A stretch of DNA of 6,624 nt from Rhodospirillaceae bacterium (lineage in GTDB: Bacteria; Pseudomonadota; Alphaproteobacteria; UBA9219), in contig DNGD01000194.1 of NCBI GenBank assembly GCA_003486725.1, positions 1 to 6,624 on the forward strand, given 5' to 3'. Below are positions 1-6,158 of this stretch, piece after piece. The number at the start of each line of letters is the position of its first letter. Within the stretch, counting starts at the first letter, position 1. The notes beneath the pieces are model-generated. The model saw nothing but the letters and a program-made list of their open reading frames with translations. It did no database searches and was not told the DNA's origin. A program made the translations under genes and the position numbers.

Positions 1-84
1 GTGCCGGCTTCGTTGGCGCTGGGGCTGTTCGCGCTGCTCGCGTCCTTTGGTCCATGTGTGAACTGGGCGAAGAAGAAACCTTAA
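1..84 (+). CDS. C-terminal end of a possible membrane protein (partial)
   Basis: An open frame enters from the left edge and ends at a TAA at 82-84, giving 27 residues. It is a hydrophobic stretch rich in Leu, Ala and Phe (about residues 3-19), followed by a basic tail, WAKKKP. That is what the last transmembrane helix of an integral membrane protein with a cytoplasmic basic tail looks like, and third codon positions are mostly G or C. It meets the HNH gene tail to tail, the two stop codons sharing the bases TTAA. A second plus-strand frame is also open here (stop near 119) but has weaker coding character. The protein family cannot be told from so short a fragment, and this could be chance. 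Confidence 0.4.
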   Translation: MPASLALGLFALLASFGPCVNWAKKKP

Positions 85-644
85 CTCGCTTCCAATTCTG
101 TATCCCAATATAGGAAATCGCGCCAGCTTTCGTGCAGATAGTTGGGCGGAAAGGCACGGCCAGACTCTTGCAGCTCATGGCTGGTGGGACGCCAAGGCTT
201 GCGGCGCAGATTCATTCCGCATTCGTGAAGCAAATGGCTGCCTTTGTGCAAATTGCACTCGCCGCAGGCGGTCACGACATTCGTCCACGAGGTAGTGCCG
301 CCCTTTGATTTCGGGATGACATGATCAAAGGTCAGCTCGTGCGTAATATGGGGTGTGAAGCAATACTGGCAGCGGAAACTATCGCGCAGAAAAACGTTGA
401 ACCGAGTAAAGGCGGGGTGGCGCGACGGTGAGACATATTCTTTCAGCGCGATAACGCTGGGCAGAAACATTTCAAAACTGGGCGAGCGCACGACGCGGTC
501 ATATTCGGACAGGATGGTGACCCGATCCAGAAACACGGCCTTGACCGTGTCTTGCCATGACCAAAGCGACAGCGGGAAGTAACTTAACGGGCGGAAATCC
601 GCGTTAAGGACAAGAGCCGGACAGCTTTCAGGCGACGGCAACAA
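81..644 (-). CDS. HNH endonuclease with zinc-ribbon cysteines
   Basis: A 187-residue protein of the HNH nuclease superfamily, in a form widespread in Alphaproteobacteria. Seen: a CxxC pair (C92, C95), the DH pair that opens the HNH motif (D107, H108), the central Asn (N122), and a second CxxC (C127, C130) followed by N131, H133 and K134. The four cysteines should bind a structural zinc; H108, N122 and H133 should form the beta-beta-alpha-metal catalytic site. The N-terminal half (NADFRPLSYFPLSLW, about residues 14-28) is the conserved leader of this subfamily, whose role is unknown to me. It is the last gene of the minus-strand run, 15 bases after the esterase. The start is a TTG at 642-644 (a second TTG follows directly); AGGA at 655-658 lies 10 bases upstream. 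No ATG is available in frame before the upstream stop. Whether it acts in repair, restriction or something else cannot be told. Confidence 0.85.
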   Translation of the reverse strand: MLPSPESCPALVLNADFRPLSYFPLSLWSWQDTVKAVFLDRVTILSEYDRVVRSPSFEMFLPSVIALKEYVSPSRHPAFTRFNVFLRDSFRCQYCFTPHITHELTFDHVIPKSKGGTTSWTNVVTACGECNLHKGSHLLHECGMNLRRKPWRPTSHELQESGRAFPPNYLHESWRDFLYWDTELEAS

Positions 645-659
645 AGCAACCCCATCCTG

Positions 660-1307
660 TTAGAGTTGAAAAACCTTTCGCAAAAACATAACACCGTGCG
701 TGATCCCGTTATCGTCGATGCTGTGCCCAAGGTTAGGGCAAGGCACCGTCGAGACATTCATATTCACATTGCGCAGGCCTTCAACGGCCTTATTCATGGA
801 GACAAACGGCACGACTTCATCGTTGGTGCCGTGGACAAGCATGATGGGCGGCGAGGATTCCCGCTCGCGGCTCAATGTTTCCGCGCCGACCAGCGCGCCG
901 GAATAACCCAAAACGCCCGCCAATTGTTTTTTGCGGCGCGGCGCGACGTAAAGCCCCATCATCGTGCCTTGGGAAAAACCGAGCAGGGCGATCTTGTCCG
1001 CGGTCAGATTGCGGCTTTCCATCACATGATCGATATAGGCGTTCAGCGGTGCGGCAGCTTTTTCGACGCCGTTCAGCACGACGGACGAGGTCCAGTCATC
1101 GGCGCTGAACCACTGAAAACCAAAGGGTGAAAAGTCACAGGGGAAGGGCGCATCGGGTGCTAGAAACTCGGTGTCCGGCAGCGCGGGGCGAAACACTTCG
1201 GCAAGACTGATAATGCCATCGGCGCTATCGCCCAACCCGTGCAGAATAATAACCGCGCGTCTAACTATTTGCCCATCGGCGGGCTTGACTACGACATCAT
1301 GAAGCAT
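660..1307 (-). CDS. Alpha/beta-hydrolase, carboxylesterase / acyl-protein thioesterase-like
   Basis: A 215-residue serine hydrolase of the phospholipase/carboxylesterase family (Abhydrolase_2; YpfH and acyl-protein thioesterases belong here), of the usual length for the family. Seen: the oxyanion-loop motif HGLGDS at residues 23-28, the family signature APDAP at 50-54, the nucleophile elbow GFSQG with Ser112, the acid in HGTNDEVVP (Asp163), and the catalytic His195 in LGHS. All three triad residues are present, so it should be active, hydrolysing ester or thioester bonds of a small substrate. There is no signal peptide, so it is probably cytoplasmic. Start ATG at 1305-1307, with AGGAA five bases upstream. 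It lies 24 bases after the SIMPL-like gene and 15 before the HNH gene, so it is probably cotranscribed. The natural substrate is not predictable. Confidence 0.87.
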   Translation of the reverse strand: MLHDVVVKPADGQIVRRAVIILHGLGDSADGIISLAEVFRPALPDTEFLAPDAPFPCDFSPFGFQWFSADDWTSSVVLNGVEKAAAPLNAYIDHVMESRNLTADKIALLGFSQGTMMGLYVAPRRKKQLAGVLGYSGALVGAETLSRERESSPPIMLVHGTNDEVVPFVSMNKAVEGLRNVNMNVSTVPCPNLGHSIDDNGITHGVMFLRKVFQL

Positions 1308-1331
1308 AAACGTTCCTGAACTTTCCTTCTG

Positions 1332-2075
1332 TTATTTTGTCGTGGCAGCAACCGGAGACGGAGCGGCCAGAACAACGCGCGCCGTCAAAACAAGCTTTTC
1401 CGAGCGTTCCATAGAGGCCATAGAGGAGTCTTCGGAAAAACCTTCTGCATTGGATTGACTTACTTGTTTCGCCATTGTTCGTAGCATAGGGTCGTAGCGT
1501 CCTCCATGGCCAATAGGTGTTGGCATTGGCATGCCAAGAAAATCGACACTAGCAATGCGATAGTTACGACCAGCAATAGTAGCGTTGAGGGTGGCAAGTT
1601 GTTCATTCGCCAGCTTATAGATTTGCGTGCGCAGCGCGTTTTCTGCCGCCTGATTTTCTTCCAAGGTCGGGGTGAAGTTCACATCCGCAACGGTAATTTG
1701 CATGCCCGCCTTGCTGCTCTTCTTGGCCTTGTCGTTTAGCCCGTTCAGCTCGTTTTCAGGCACGCGCGCTTCATATTGGGCGCTCCAGCGCTCCAACCCC
1801 GTCGAGTCTTGGCTGCGGTTGAACGAGGTCACGCGCCAATCGGCCTTGACCATGTCATTCACCGCCTTGGTCATATCGGCGCGCATCGTACCGGCAGTGT
1901 TGCTGCTGACGGCGGCTTCGACGGACAGTGTGACGCGGGCGGTCTTTGTGGTCACCCAGCTTTCGGCGGAGAGATTGAAGACGACGCTGTCGTCGGGTTT
2001 GTAGTCCTCGGCCTTGGCCGCGAAATTGAGCGTAAGCGCCAGAATAAGGGCAGCGGCGGCGAGTAATCTTTTCAT
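1332..2075 (-). CDS. Exported SIMPL (DUF541)-like protein
   Basis: A 247-residue protein with a clear Sec signal peptide: basic MKRLL, a hydrophobic core to about residue 20, and an AKA/ED type I signal-peptidase site after residue 22. It is therefore probably periplasmic. The mature part has the pattern of the SIMPL/DUF541 fold: a first strand around 31-53 with alternating hydrophobic residues (TARVTLSVEAAVSS), a helix with 'MTKAVNDMVKADWRVTSFN' at about 68-86, a YEA strand, and a helical segment rich in Gln, Asn and Ala (about 138-166) before a conserved-looking final strand (KLVLTARVVLA). The family match is by pattern and is weaker than for the neighbouring genes; SIMPL functions are poorly known. 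The start ATG at 2073-2075 has a strong AAGGAG at 2083-2088, seven bases upstream and immediately after the fzlA stop, so the two genes are tightly coupled. Confidence 0.62.
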   Translation of the reverse strand: MKRLLAAAALILALTLNFAAKAEDYKPDDSVVFNLSAESWVTTKTARVTLSVEAAVSSNTAGTMRADMTKAVNDMVKADWRVTSFNRSQDSTGLERWSAQYEARVPENELNGLNDKAKKSSKAGMQITVADVNFTPTLEENQAAENALRTQIYKLANEQLATLNATIAGRNYRIASVDFLGMPMPTPIGHGGRYDPMLRTMAKQVSQSNAEGFSEDSSMASMERSEKLVLTARVVLAAPSPVAATTK

Positions 2076-2082
2076 GGCGTCT

Positions 2083-2089
2083 CTCCTTG
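2083..2089 (-). promoter_or_regulatory. Shine-Dalgarno of the SIMPL-like gene
   Basis: CAAGGAG reads on the minus strand directly behind the fzlA stop codon (2090-2092) and seven bases ahead of the ATG. It fills almost the whole 14-base gap, which supports cotranscription with fzlA and a high translation rate of its own. Confidence 0.75.
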
Positions 2090-2779
2090 TTAGAAGTCTA
2101 AATCGGCGTAGGTCTTGGGCGGCATCAACCCTGCAATATGATCACCCAAAAGTGGGCGGAAACATGGCCGCGATTTGATTCTTGCGTACCATTCCTTAAC
2201 GGCGGGGTATTTATCCCATGCGATATCATTGAGATAATCGATGCTGGAGACTTGCGCCGCAGCGGCCAGATCGGCGAGAGTCATTTCATCGCCCGCCAGC
2301 CAGTTACGATTTTCAGCCAGCCAGCCGATGAAGTCTAGATGGTTGCGCAGATTATGATAGCCGATGCGGAGCAGAGCGCTGTCAGGCTCGCCGCCGCCTT
2401 GCAGACGCTTCAACGCCTTTTCACCGACGATGATGCTGGTGCATTCGGAAAACATCTTGGTTTCAAACCACTGCACCGGACGACGCACTTCGGCGCGATC
2501 AAAGGGATGCTCGCCCAGCAAAGTGGGCGTGTTCTGCGTTTCTTCCAGATATTCGCAGATGGCGGTGGCTTCGGCCATCACATGCTGCGAGCCGTCTTCC
2601 ATTTCGATGACGAGAAGCGGCACCTCGCCGGCGGGGGACAATGCCAAATGTTCAGGCCTCGGTTCCCACGGCTTTTCAACAACACTTTCAAACGGGATTT
2701 TCTTTTCCGCGAGCGCAAGCCTCACGCGCCGCGACGGCGGATCAAGCGGATGATGATGGAGGCGCAAGAGGGCAGGCAT
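2090..2779 (-). CDS. fzlA: FzlA-family GST-fold FtsZ-binding cell division protein
   Basis: A 229-residue glutathione-S-transferase-fold protein. Seen: an N-terminal thioredoxin-like domain (about 1-83) with HHHPLDPPSRRVRLAL at 8-23, a PWE motif at 37-39, the cis-proline V53-P54 and the AICEYLEE helix; then an all-helical domain with WLAGDEMTLADLAAAA (160-175) containing the T-x-x-D helix cap (T167, D170), and a YARIKSRPCFRPLL block. The protein ends in YADLDF. The HHPLDP, PWE and SRRVRLAL motifs and this C-terminus are what I recognise in alphaproteobacterial FzlA, which in Caulobacter binds FtsZ filaments and links the Z-ring to septal wall synthesis. Residues that hold glutathione in true GSTs are changed: Asp13 sits where CPxS-type enzymes have Cys, and Ala71 replaces the Ser of the ES motif, which fits a non-enzymatic role. 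The ATG at 2777-2779 has no clear Shine-Dalgarno. A different alphaproteobacterial GST paralogue is the alternative. Confidence 0.78.
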   Translation of the reverse strand: MPALLRLHHHPLDPPSRRVRLALAEKKIPFESVVEKPWEPRPEHLALSPAGEVPLLVIEMEDGSQHVMAEATAICEYLEETQNTPTLLGEHPFDRAEVRRPVQWFETKMFSECTSIIVGEKALKRLQGGGEPDSALLRIGYHNLRNHLDFIGWLAENRNWLAGDEMTLADLAAAAQVSSIDYLNDIAWDKYPAVKEWYARIKSRPCFRPLLGDHIAGLMPPKTYADLDF

Positions 2780-2857
2780 CGAAAACCATTCGTTGAGAAG
2801 AGAATCTGTGTCTTACGTCATAGCACAGAAGAATTAAGCGAAAAAGAGGGAAGGACT
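2780..2857 (-). promoter_or_regulatory. fzlA leader, possible internal promoter region
   Basis: This 78-base gap between the DUF58 stop and fzlA is by far the largest in the minus-strand run, and it is more AT-rich than the flanking genes. It contains a 6-base inverted repeat (TCTGTG at 2805-2810, CACAGA at 2824-2829, 13 bases apart). A TATGAC hexamer on the minus strand could serve as a -10 box, but no good -35 stands at the right distance. A promoter here is inferred from spacing, not recognised. Confidence 0.3.
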
Positions 2858-3538
2858 TTACCGCGTGCTGCGCATGATTTCATCCATCAGGAGCGGCAGG
2901 AGCCTTTCCAGACCGGTTGATTCATCCAGCGTGTAAACGGGCCAGCTTTTACGGCTGAGAACCGATTCCTCATGCAAGCCTTTGCCGCTGATATCGATCA
3001 GAACGCATTGGTTGCCCTGCGCGGCATAGGTGCGCAGCGCGTCATAAAGCTGGCGCGTGGTGGCGGTGAAGTCGACGGCCATCACGATAATGGCATAACG
3101 CAAATTGGCAAGGCGGGGCGAGGTTTCGTCCTGCGAAAAGCCGCGCTCGAACAGCGGATCGATCATCGCCAGTGTCGTGGATTCGGCGTTTTCCAATCCC
3201 AGCCAGCCGACGGTACGCTCATTGCGCACCAGCATGCGCGAGAGCGACAGGAACAAAAGCGCCGTTTGCTCTTGTGTGTGGGGAAGCGCTTTGGTCAAAT
3301 CCGCCCAGAAAAAAACCTTGCGGCTCACGATCGGCTCATGCTCGCGCACGATAAGATCACGGCTTCGCGCAGATTGCTTCCAGTCGATCATCGTGACCGG
3401 CTCGCCGCCTTGATAGGCGCGATAACGCCATTCCCGCTCCGTCCGCTTTACGCGCAGATGGCCCTGCGGCGACAGGCGCAGGCTTTGCGCCAGCTCCTTC
3501 GCTTTGGTTGCCACGGAAAGGGGGAGGGCATAAGGCAT
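2858..3538 (-). CDS. DUF58 protein, short form with degenerate vWA metal site
   Basis: A 226-residue DUF58 protein. The family signature is clear at residues 36-66: EWRYRAYQGGEPVTMIDWKQSARSRDLIVREHE corresponds to the usual 'R.Y..GD....IDW...AR...L.VRE.E' block. After it comes the strand VFFWAD (75-80), where DUF58 proteins normally begin a von Willebrand A-like domain with a DxSxS metal site; here it reads DLTKA (80-84). A later strand, YAIIVMAVDF (about 148-157), and CVLIDIS are consistent with the rest of the fold. The family is often nearer 300 residues, so this one is compact. No membrane segment is evident. Members usually follow moxR, and this one starts 9 bases after the moxR stop, in the same frame, with only a weak Shine-Dalgarno (TAGGC); translational coupling is likely. 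Its biochemical role is unknown, but it is presumably a partner of the ATPase. Confidence 0.82.
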   Translation of the reverse strand: MPYALPLSVATKAKELAQSLRLSPQGHLRVKRTEREWRYRAYQGGEPVTMIDWKQSARSRDLIVREHEPIVSRKVFFWADLTKALPHTQEQTALLFLSLSRMLVRNERTVGWLGLENAESTTLAMIDPLFERGFSQDETSPRLANLRYAIIVMAVDFTATTRQLYDALRTYAAQGNQCVLIDISGKGLHEESVLSRKSWPVYTLDESTGLERLLPLLMDEIMRSTR

Positions 3539-3547
3539 CGGCGGTGC

Positions 3548-4543
3548 CTACGCGATTTGCTTGGTCATGGTCTTCAAGATATCGTCGAGCGTCACGCCAT
3601 CCGTTCGTGCGGCATAGTTCAGTGCGATACGGTGAGCCATAACGGGCTGGATGGTGGCCAAAAGGTCTTCCATCGTCGGCTCTTTGCGTCCTTCGATCAA
3701 GGCGCGCGCGCGCATGGCCAACCCCATCGCTTGCGTGGCGCGAGGGCCGGGGCCCCACGACACATATTGATTGACGGCATCCAGCGTCGAGGTGCCGGGG
3801 CGTCCCGCCCGCACAAAGGTCAGGATGGCATCCAGCAGCTTGTCGGGCAAAGGCATATCGCGCACCATCGCCTGCATGTCGCGCAGATCGTTCACGAACA
3901 TGATGGATTTTGGAAGGACTTCTTCCGCCGTCATGGTCGCTTGAATGATTTTCTTTTCGGCGGCCAGATCGGGATAATCGATTGTAATCTGGATCAGGAA
4001 GCGATCCAGCTGCGCTTCCGGCAGCGGATAGGTGCCTTCCTGCTCCAGCGGGTTTTGCGTCGCGAGAACGTGGAACGGCGAGGGGAGAGAATATTCGCGC
4101 CCCGACACTGTTATGTTGTGCTCCTGCATTGCTTGCAGCAAAGCGGACTGCGTGCGCGGGCTGGCGCGGTTGATTTCATCGACCATCAGGAATTGGCAAA
4201 AAATGGGGCCTTGGATAAAGCGGAAATTGCGGCGGCCATAATCGACTTCTTCCAGAACTTCGGAGCCGATAATATCGGAAGGCATTAAATCGGGCGTGCA
4301 CTGGATGCGCTTGGTATCAAAGCCCATTGTTTTGGCCAGAATGGAAACCAGCCGCGTTTTGGCCAGACCGGGGACGCCGACCAGCAGCATATGCCCGCCA
4401 GCCAAAAGAGCGATCAGGGCATGTTCGACGACCTTGTCTTGACCGAAAATAAAGCTCGCGACTTCGTCCCGCACGTCGGTTAGTTTATTGTGGGCCGTGA
4501 AAATTGAGCTGTTTTGCGTTGTCGTCGATTCCGTACCGGTCAC
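3548..4543 (-). CDS. MoxR-family AAA+ ATPase
   Basis: A 331-residue AAA+ ATPase of the MoxR family (AAA_3), a chaperone-like class thought to insert cofactors or remodel partner complexes, usually with DUF58 and vWA proteins. Seen, numbered from the GTG start: Walker A GVPGLAKT at 56-63; the MoxR block QCTPDLMPSDIIGSE (about 81-95); Walker B LMVDEIN with D122 and E123; INRASPRTQSALLQAM after it; sensor 1 ATQNP with N164; LPEAQLDRF (174-182); and sensor 2 GPGPRATQA with R268. All nucleotide-handling residues are intact. The frame stays open up to 4708, but those extra residues overlap the divergent CCA gene and do not fit the family. GTG at 4541-4543 has GGGAG seven bases upstream and gives the normal family length. 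It heads the minus-strand run and is transcribed away from the CCA-adding gene. Confidence 0.93.
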   Translation of the reverse strand: MTGTESTTTQNSSIFTAHNKLTDVRDEVASFIFGQDKVVEHALIALLAGGHMLLVGVPGLAKTRLVSILAKTMGFDTKRIQCTPDLMPSDIIGSEVLEEVDYGRRNFRFIQGPIFCQFLMVDEINRASPRTQSALLQAMQEHNITVSGREYSLPSPFHVLATQNPLEQEGTYPLPEAQLDRFLIQITIDYPDLAAEKKIIQATMTAEEVLPKSIMFVNDLRDMQAMVRDMPLPDKLLDAILTFVRAGRPGTSTLDAVNQYVSWGPGPRATQAMGLAMRARALIEGRKEPTMEDLLATIQPVMAHRIALNYAARTDGVTLDDILKTMTKQIA

Positions 4544-4637
4544 GTTCGCTCTCCCTTGTCTCTTTTTTCCGAAAACAACTGTTGATTGTCTTTGCCGGAA
4601 GGCTAAACAATAAGAATGAAAAAAGTGGAAAGAAAAG
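4544..4637. promoter_or_regulatory. Divergent promoter region between moxR and the CCA-adding enzyme gene
   Basis: These 94 bases separate two genes transcribed away from each other, so promoters for both must lie here or overlap the gene starts. It is AT-rich compared with the genes. For the plus strand, TTGATT (4582-4587) and AACAAT (4606-4611), 18 bases apart, each match the sigma-70 consensus at four of six positions. For the minus strand I see no convincing pair. A short inverted repeat, CAAC-T-GTTG, lies at 4576-4584. The existence of promoters is a safe inference; the exact boxes are not. Confidence 0.45.
4551..4557 (-). promoter_or_regulatory. Shine-Dalgarno deciding the moxR GTG start
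   Basis: AAGGGAG on the minus strand, seven bases before the GTG at 4541-4543. It selects this start over the longer frame, which would begin at a TTG near 4708 inside the divergent gene. Confidence 0.7.
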
Positions 4638-5915
4638 ATGAAGATTGAAACGCCGGCTCCCTTTTTGTCGCATCTTTTGCCTGAGCAGAACCCTTGGACG
4701 AACTCCAAGGCGTTGCAGGCCCTTTTGTATGCTGTACGCGGTGCTGGCGGCGATCTGCGGATTGTCGGCGGCGCGGTGCGCGATGTGGCGGCGGGCAGGC
4801 CGGTTCAGGATATTGATCTGGCGGGAACCTTGCCGCCGCAAGAGCTTATGGCGGCTTTGGCCAAGGCCGACATCAAGGCGGTGCCCACGGGCATCGATCA
4901 CGGAACCATTACGGCTGTTTACGACCATCGGGGCTATGAGATTACGACGCTGCGCCGTGATGTCGAGACGGATGGCCGCCGCGCCAAGGTTGCCTTTACC
5001 GATGATTGGCAGGTGGACGCCTCGCGCCGCGACTTGACGTTTAACGCGCTTTATCTGGATGAAAATGGCGTCGTCTATGACTATTTCGGCGGGCTTGATG
5101 ATCTGCAAGACAAGATCATCCGCTTGATTGGCGATCCCGTGAAACGGATCAAGGAAGATGCGCTGCGCATCCTGCGCGTTTTCCGCTTCTTCGCGCAATT
5201 ATCGGACGCCGAGGCCAGCGTCACGATTGATCCGCAAAGTCTGGAGGCCTGCGCTGCGCTTGCGCCGATGATCCAAGCTCTTTCCGCCGAAAGGCTGTGG
5301 AAGGAAATGGCAGCTTTGCTGAAGGCCGAGGGCTGCGTTGCCGCTTGTACGCTAATGGTGGAGCAGGGCGTTATGGCTCACTTCCTGCCTGACGCCACCA
5401 ACGGGACGCTGTTGCGCTCGCTTCTCCTTGTCGAGCCGGATTTTGGTCTTAAGCCTTGTCCGGTCAGGCGGTTGGCTTCTTTGCTAGAAGGCGTGGCAGA
5501 TGTCTCAAGATTGCGCCTGTCAAAACAGGAACAACGAAACCTTGACGTTCTTTGTATTTTGCCAAAAAAACTGGTGCAAGAGCAGCAACCGAATGCCGCC
5601 AAAATCCGGCAGCATTTGTACGATCACGGCGCCGAGACCGTGAAAGAGGCCTATGCGCTGGTGGTGGCAAGCGGAGGACACTTTGATCTTAAGGTCATTT
5701 TGCCGGTTATCGAGGCGTGGCAGCCGATCAGCTTCCCCCTGCGAGGCGAAGACTTATTGAAAAACGGCATGGTGGCGGGCAGGGTTGTGGGTGATGTTCT
5801 GCGCGAAACCGAGCGTTGGTGGCGGGGGCAAGACTTCGCGCCGGACCACGCCGCTTGCCTCGCGCAAGCGATGGCTTTCTTGGCTGATCTGGGCCAAAAA
5901 CCTAATGAATGCTGA
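4638..5915 (+). CDS. CCA tRNA nucleotidyltransferase (class II)
   Basis: A 425-residue class II nucleotidyltransferase that adds or repairs the 3' CCA end of tRNAs in the cytoplasm. Seen: motif A, GGAVRD at 44-49, followed by the metal-binding DID (D58, D60) in QDIDLAG; GIDHGTITAVY (85-95) and EITTLRRDVETDGR (101-114), typical of CCA-adding enzymes; RRDLTFNAL at 130-138; the nucleotide-template motif EDxxR in EDALRILR (E173, D174, R177); and SAERLWKE at 216-223 in the helical part. The C-terminal half is helical and less conserved. Bacterial poly(A) polymerases share the head domain, but they are usually larger with basic tails, and the TTLR-DGR block favours CCA addition. ATG at 4638-4640, with GGAA seven bases upstream. 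The last 14 bases overlap the opposing DUF1150 gene. Confidence 0.92.
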   Translation: MKIETPAPFLSHLLPEQNPWTNSKALQALLYAVRGAGGDLRIVGGAVRDVAAGRPVQDIDLAGTLPPQELMAALAKADIKAVPTGIDHGTITAVYDHRGYEITTLRRDVETDGRRAKVAFTDDWQVDASRRDLTFNALYLDENGVVYDYFGGLDDLQDKIIRLIGDPVKRIKEDALRILRVFRFFAQLSDAEASVTIDPQSLEACAALAPMIQALSAERLWKEMAALLKAEGCVAACTLMVEQGVMAHFLPDATNGTLLRSLLLVEPDFGLKPCPVRRLASLLEGVADVSRLRLSKQEQRNLDVLCILPKKLVQEQQPNAAKIRQHLYDHGAETVKEAYALVVASGGHFDLKVILPVIEAWQPISFPLRGEDLLKNGMVAGRVVGDVLRETERWWRGQDFAPDHAACLAQAMAFLADLGQKPNEC

Positions 5916-6114
5916 CGGGGTTCATCTCATGTTGGCGAACCGTGAGAAAGGCTAGCTCCCGATCCGTGGCCACACTAATCGGCCTGCCATCGGCCGCATG
6001 GATAATATGGAAGCACCGCCCGTTGATCGTCACGGGCCGGATATAGGCGAGGCTTTCCATCCCGATTTGGGCCAGATCCTCGCGCGAAACGACAGGCTCT
6101 GAAAGCATCAGCAT
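5902..6114 (-). CDS. DUF1150 family small protein
   Basis: A 70-residue protein matching DUF1150, a small family of unknown function known from Alphaproteobacteria. Seen: LAQIGMESLAYIRPV (about residues 14-28), then HIIHAADGRPISVATDRELAFLTVRQHEMNPVSIH to the end; AYI+PV, IHAADG, DRELAF and the terminal PVSIH are the family's conserved points. It has no membrane segment or signal peptide. The frame extends upstream to a TTG at 6154-6156, but the ATG at 6112-6114 has a consensus AAGGAG seven bases before it and gives the family length. In many alphaproteobacteria I recall DUF1150 lying behind a small heat-shock (Hsp20) gene; no such gene is beside it here. Its 3' end overlaps the CCA-adding gene by 14 bases in the opposite direction. 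Confidence 0.85.
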   Translation of the reverse strand: MLMLSEPVVSREDLAQIGMESLAYIRPVTINGRCFHIIHAADGRPISVATDRELAFLTVRQHEMNPVSIH

Positions 6115-6121
6115 AATCGTT

Positions 6122-6127
6122 CTCCTT
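6122..6127 (-). promoter_or_regulatory. Shine-Dalgarno deciding the DUF1150 start
   Basis: Consensus AAGGAG on the minus strand, seven bases before the ATG at 6112-6114. A TAGAAT hexamer just upstream (6135-6140, minus strand) could be a -10 box giving a very short leader, but no -35 lies at normal spacing. Confidence 0.75.
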
Positions 6128-6158
6128 ACGAACCATTCTACAGCATGATTGGTCAACG

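Noticed and set aside
660..1130. Plus-strand open frames across the esterase gene
   Set aside because: They are antisense shadows; the minus strand carries a full Ser-Asp-His triad and family motifs.
2802..2806. GANTC (CcrM methylation) sites in the fzlA leader and at 6199-6203 as signs of cell-cycle control
   Set aside because: GANTC also occurs repeatedly inside the genes here at roughly the chance rate, so two intergenic copies are not evidence of regulation.
2972..4288. A 438-codon open frame on the plus strand across the DUF58 and moxR genes
   Set aside because: It lies wholly antisense to two genes with complete family motifs, its protein is an Arg/Gln/His-rich mix without domain pattern, and it has no ribosome site. 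It is a side effect of codon use in the real genes.
4544..4708. N-terminal extension of moxR by 55 residues
   Set aside because: It needs a TTG start inside the divergent gene and adds residues foreign to the family, while the GTG at 4541-4543 has a good Shine-Dalgarno and gives the normal length.
4485..5198. A 237-codon open frame on the minus strand opposite the CCA-adding gene
   Set aside because: It is antisense to the conserved catalytic head of that enzyme and has no recognisable motif.
6115..6156. Extension of the DUF1150 protein back to a TTG at 6154-6156
   Set aside because: The consensus AAGGAG would lie inside the coding region, and the added residues do not belong to the family.
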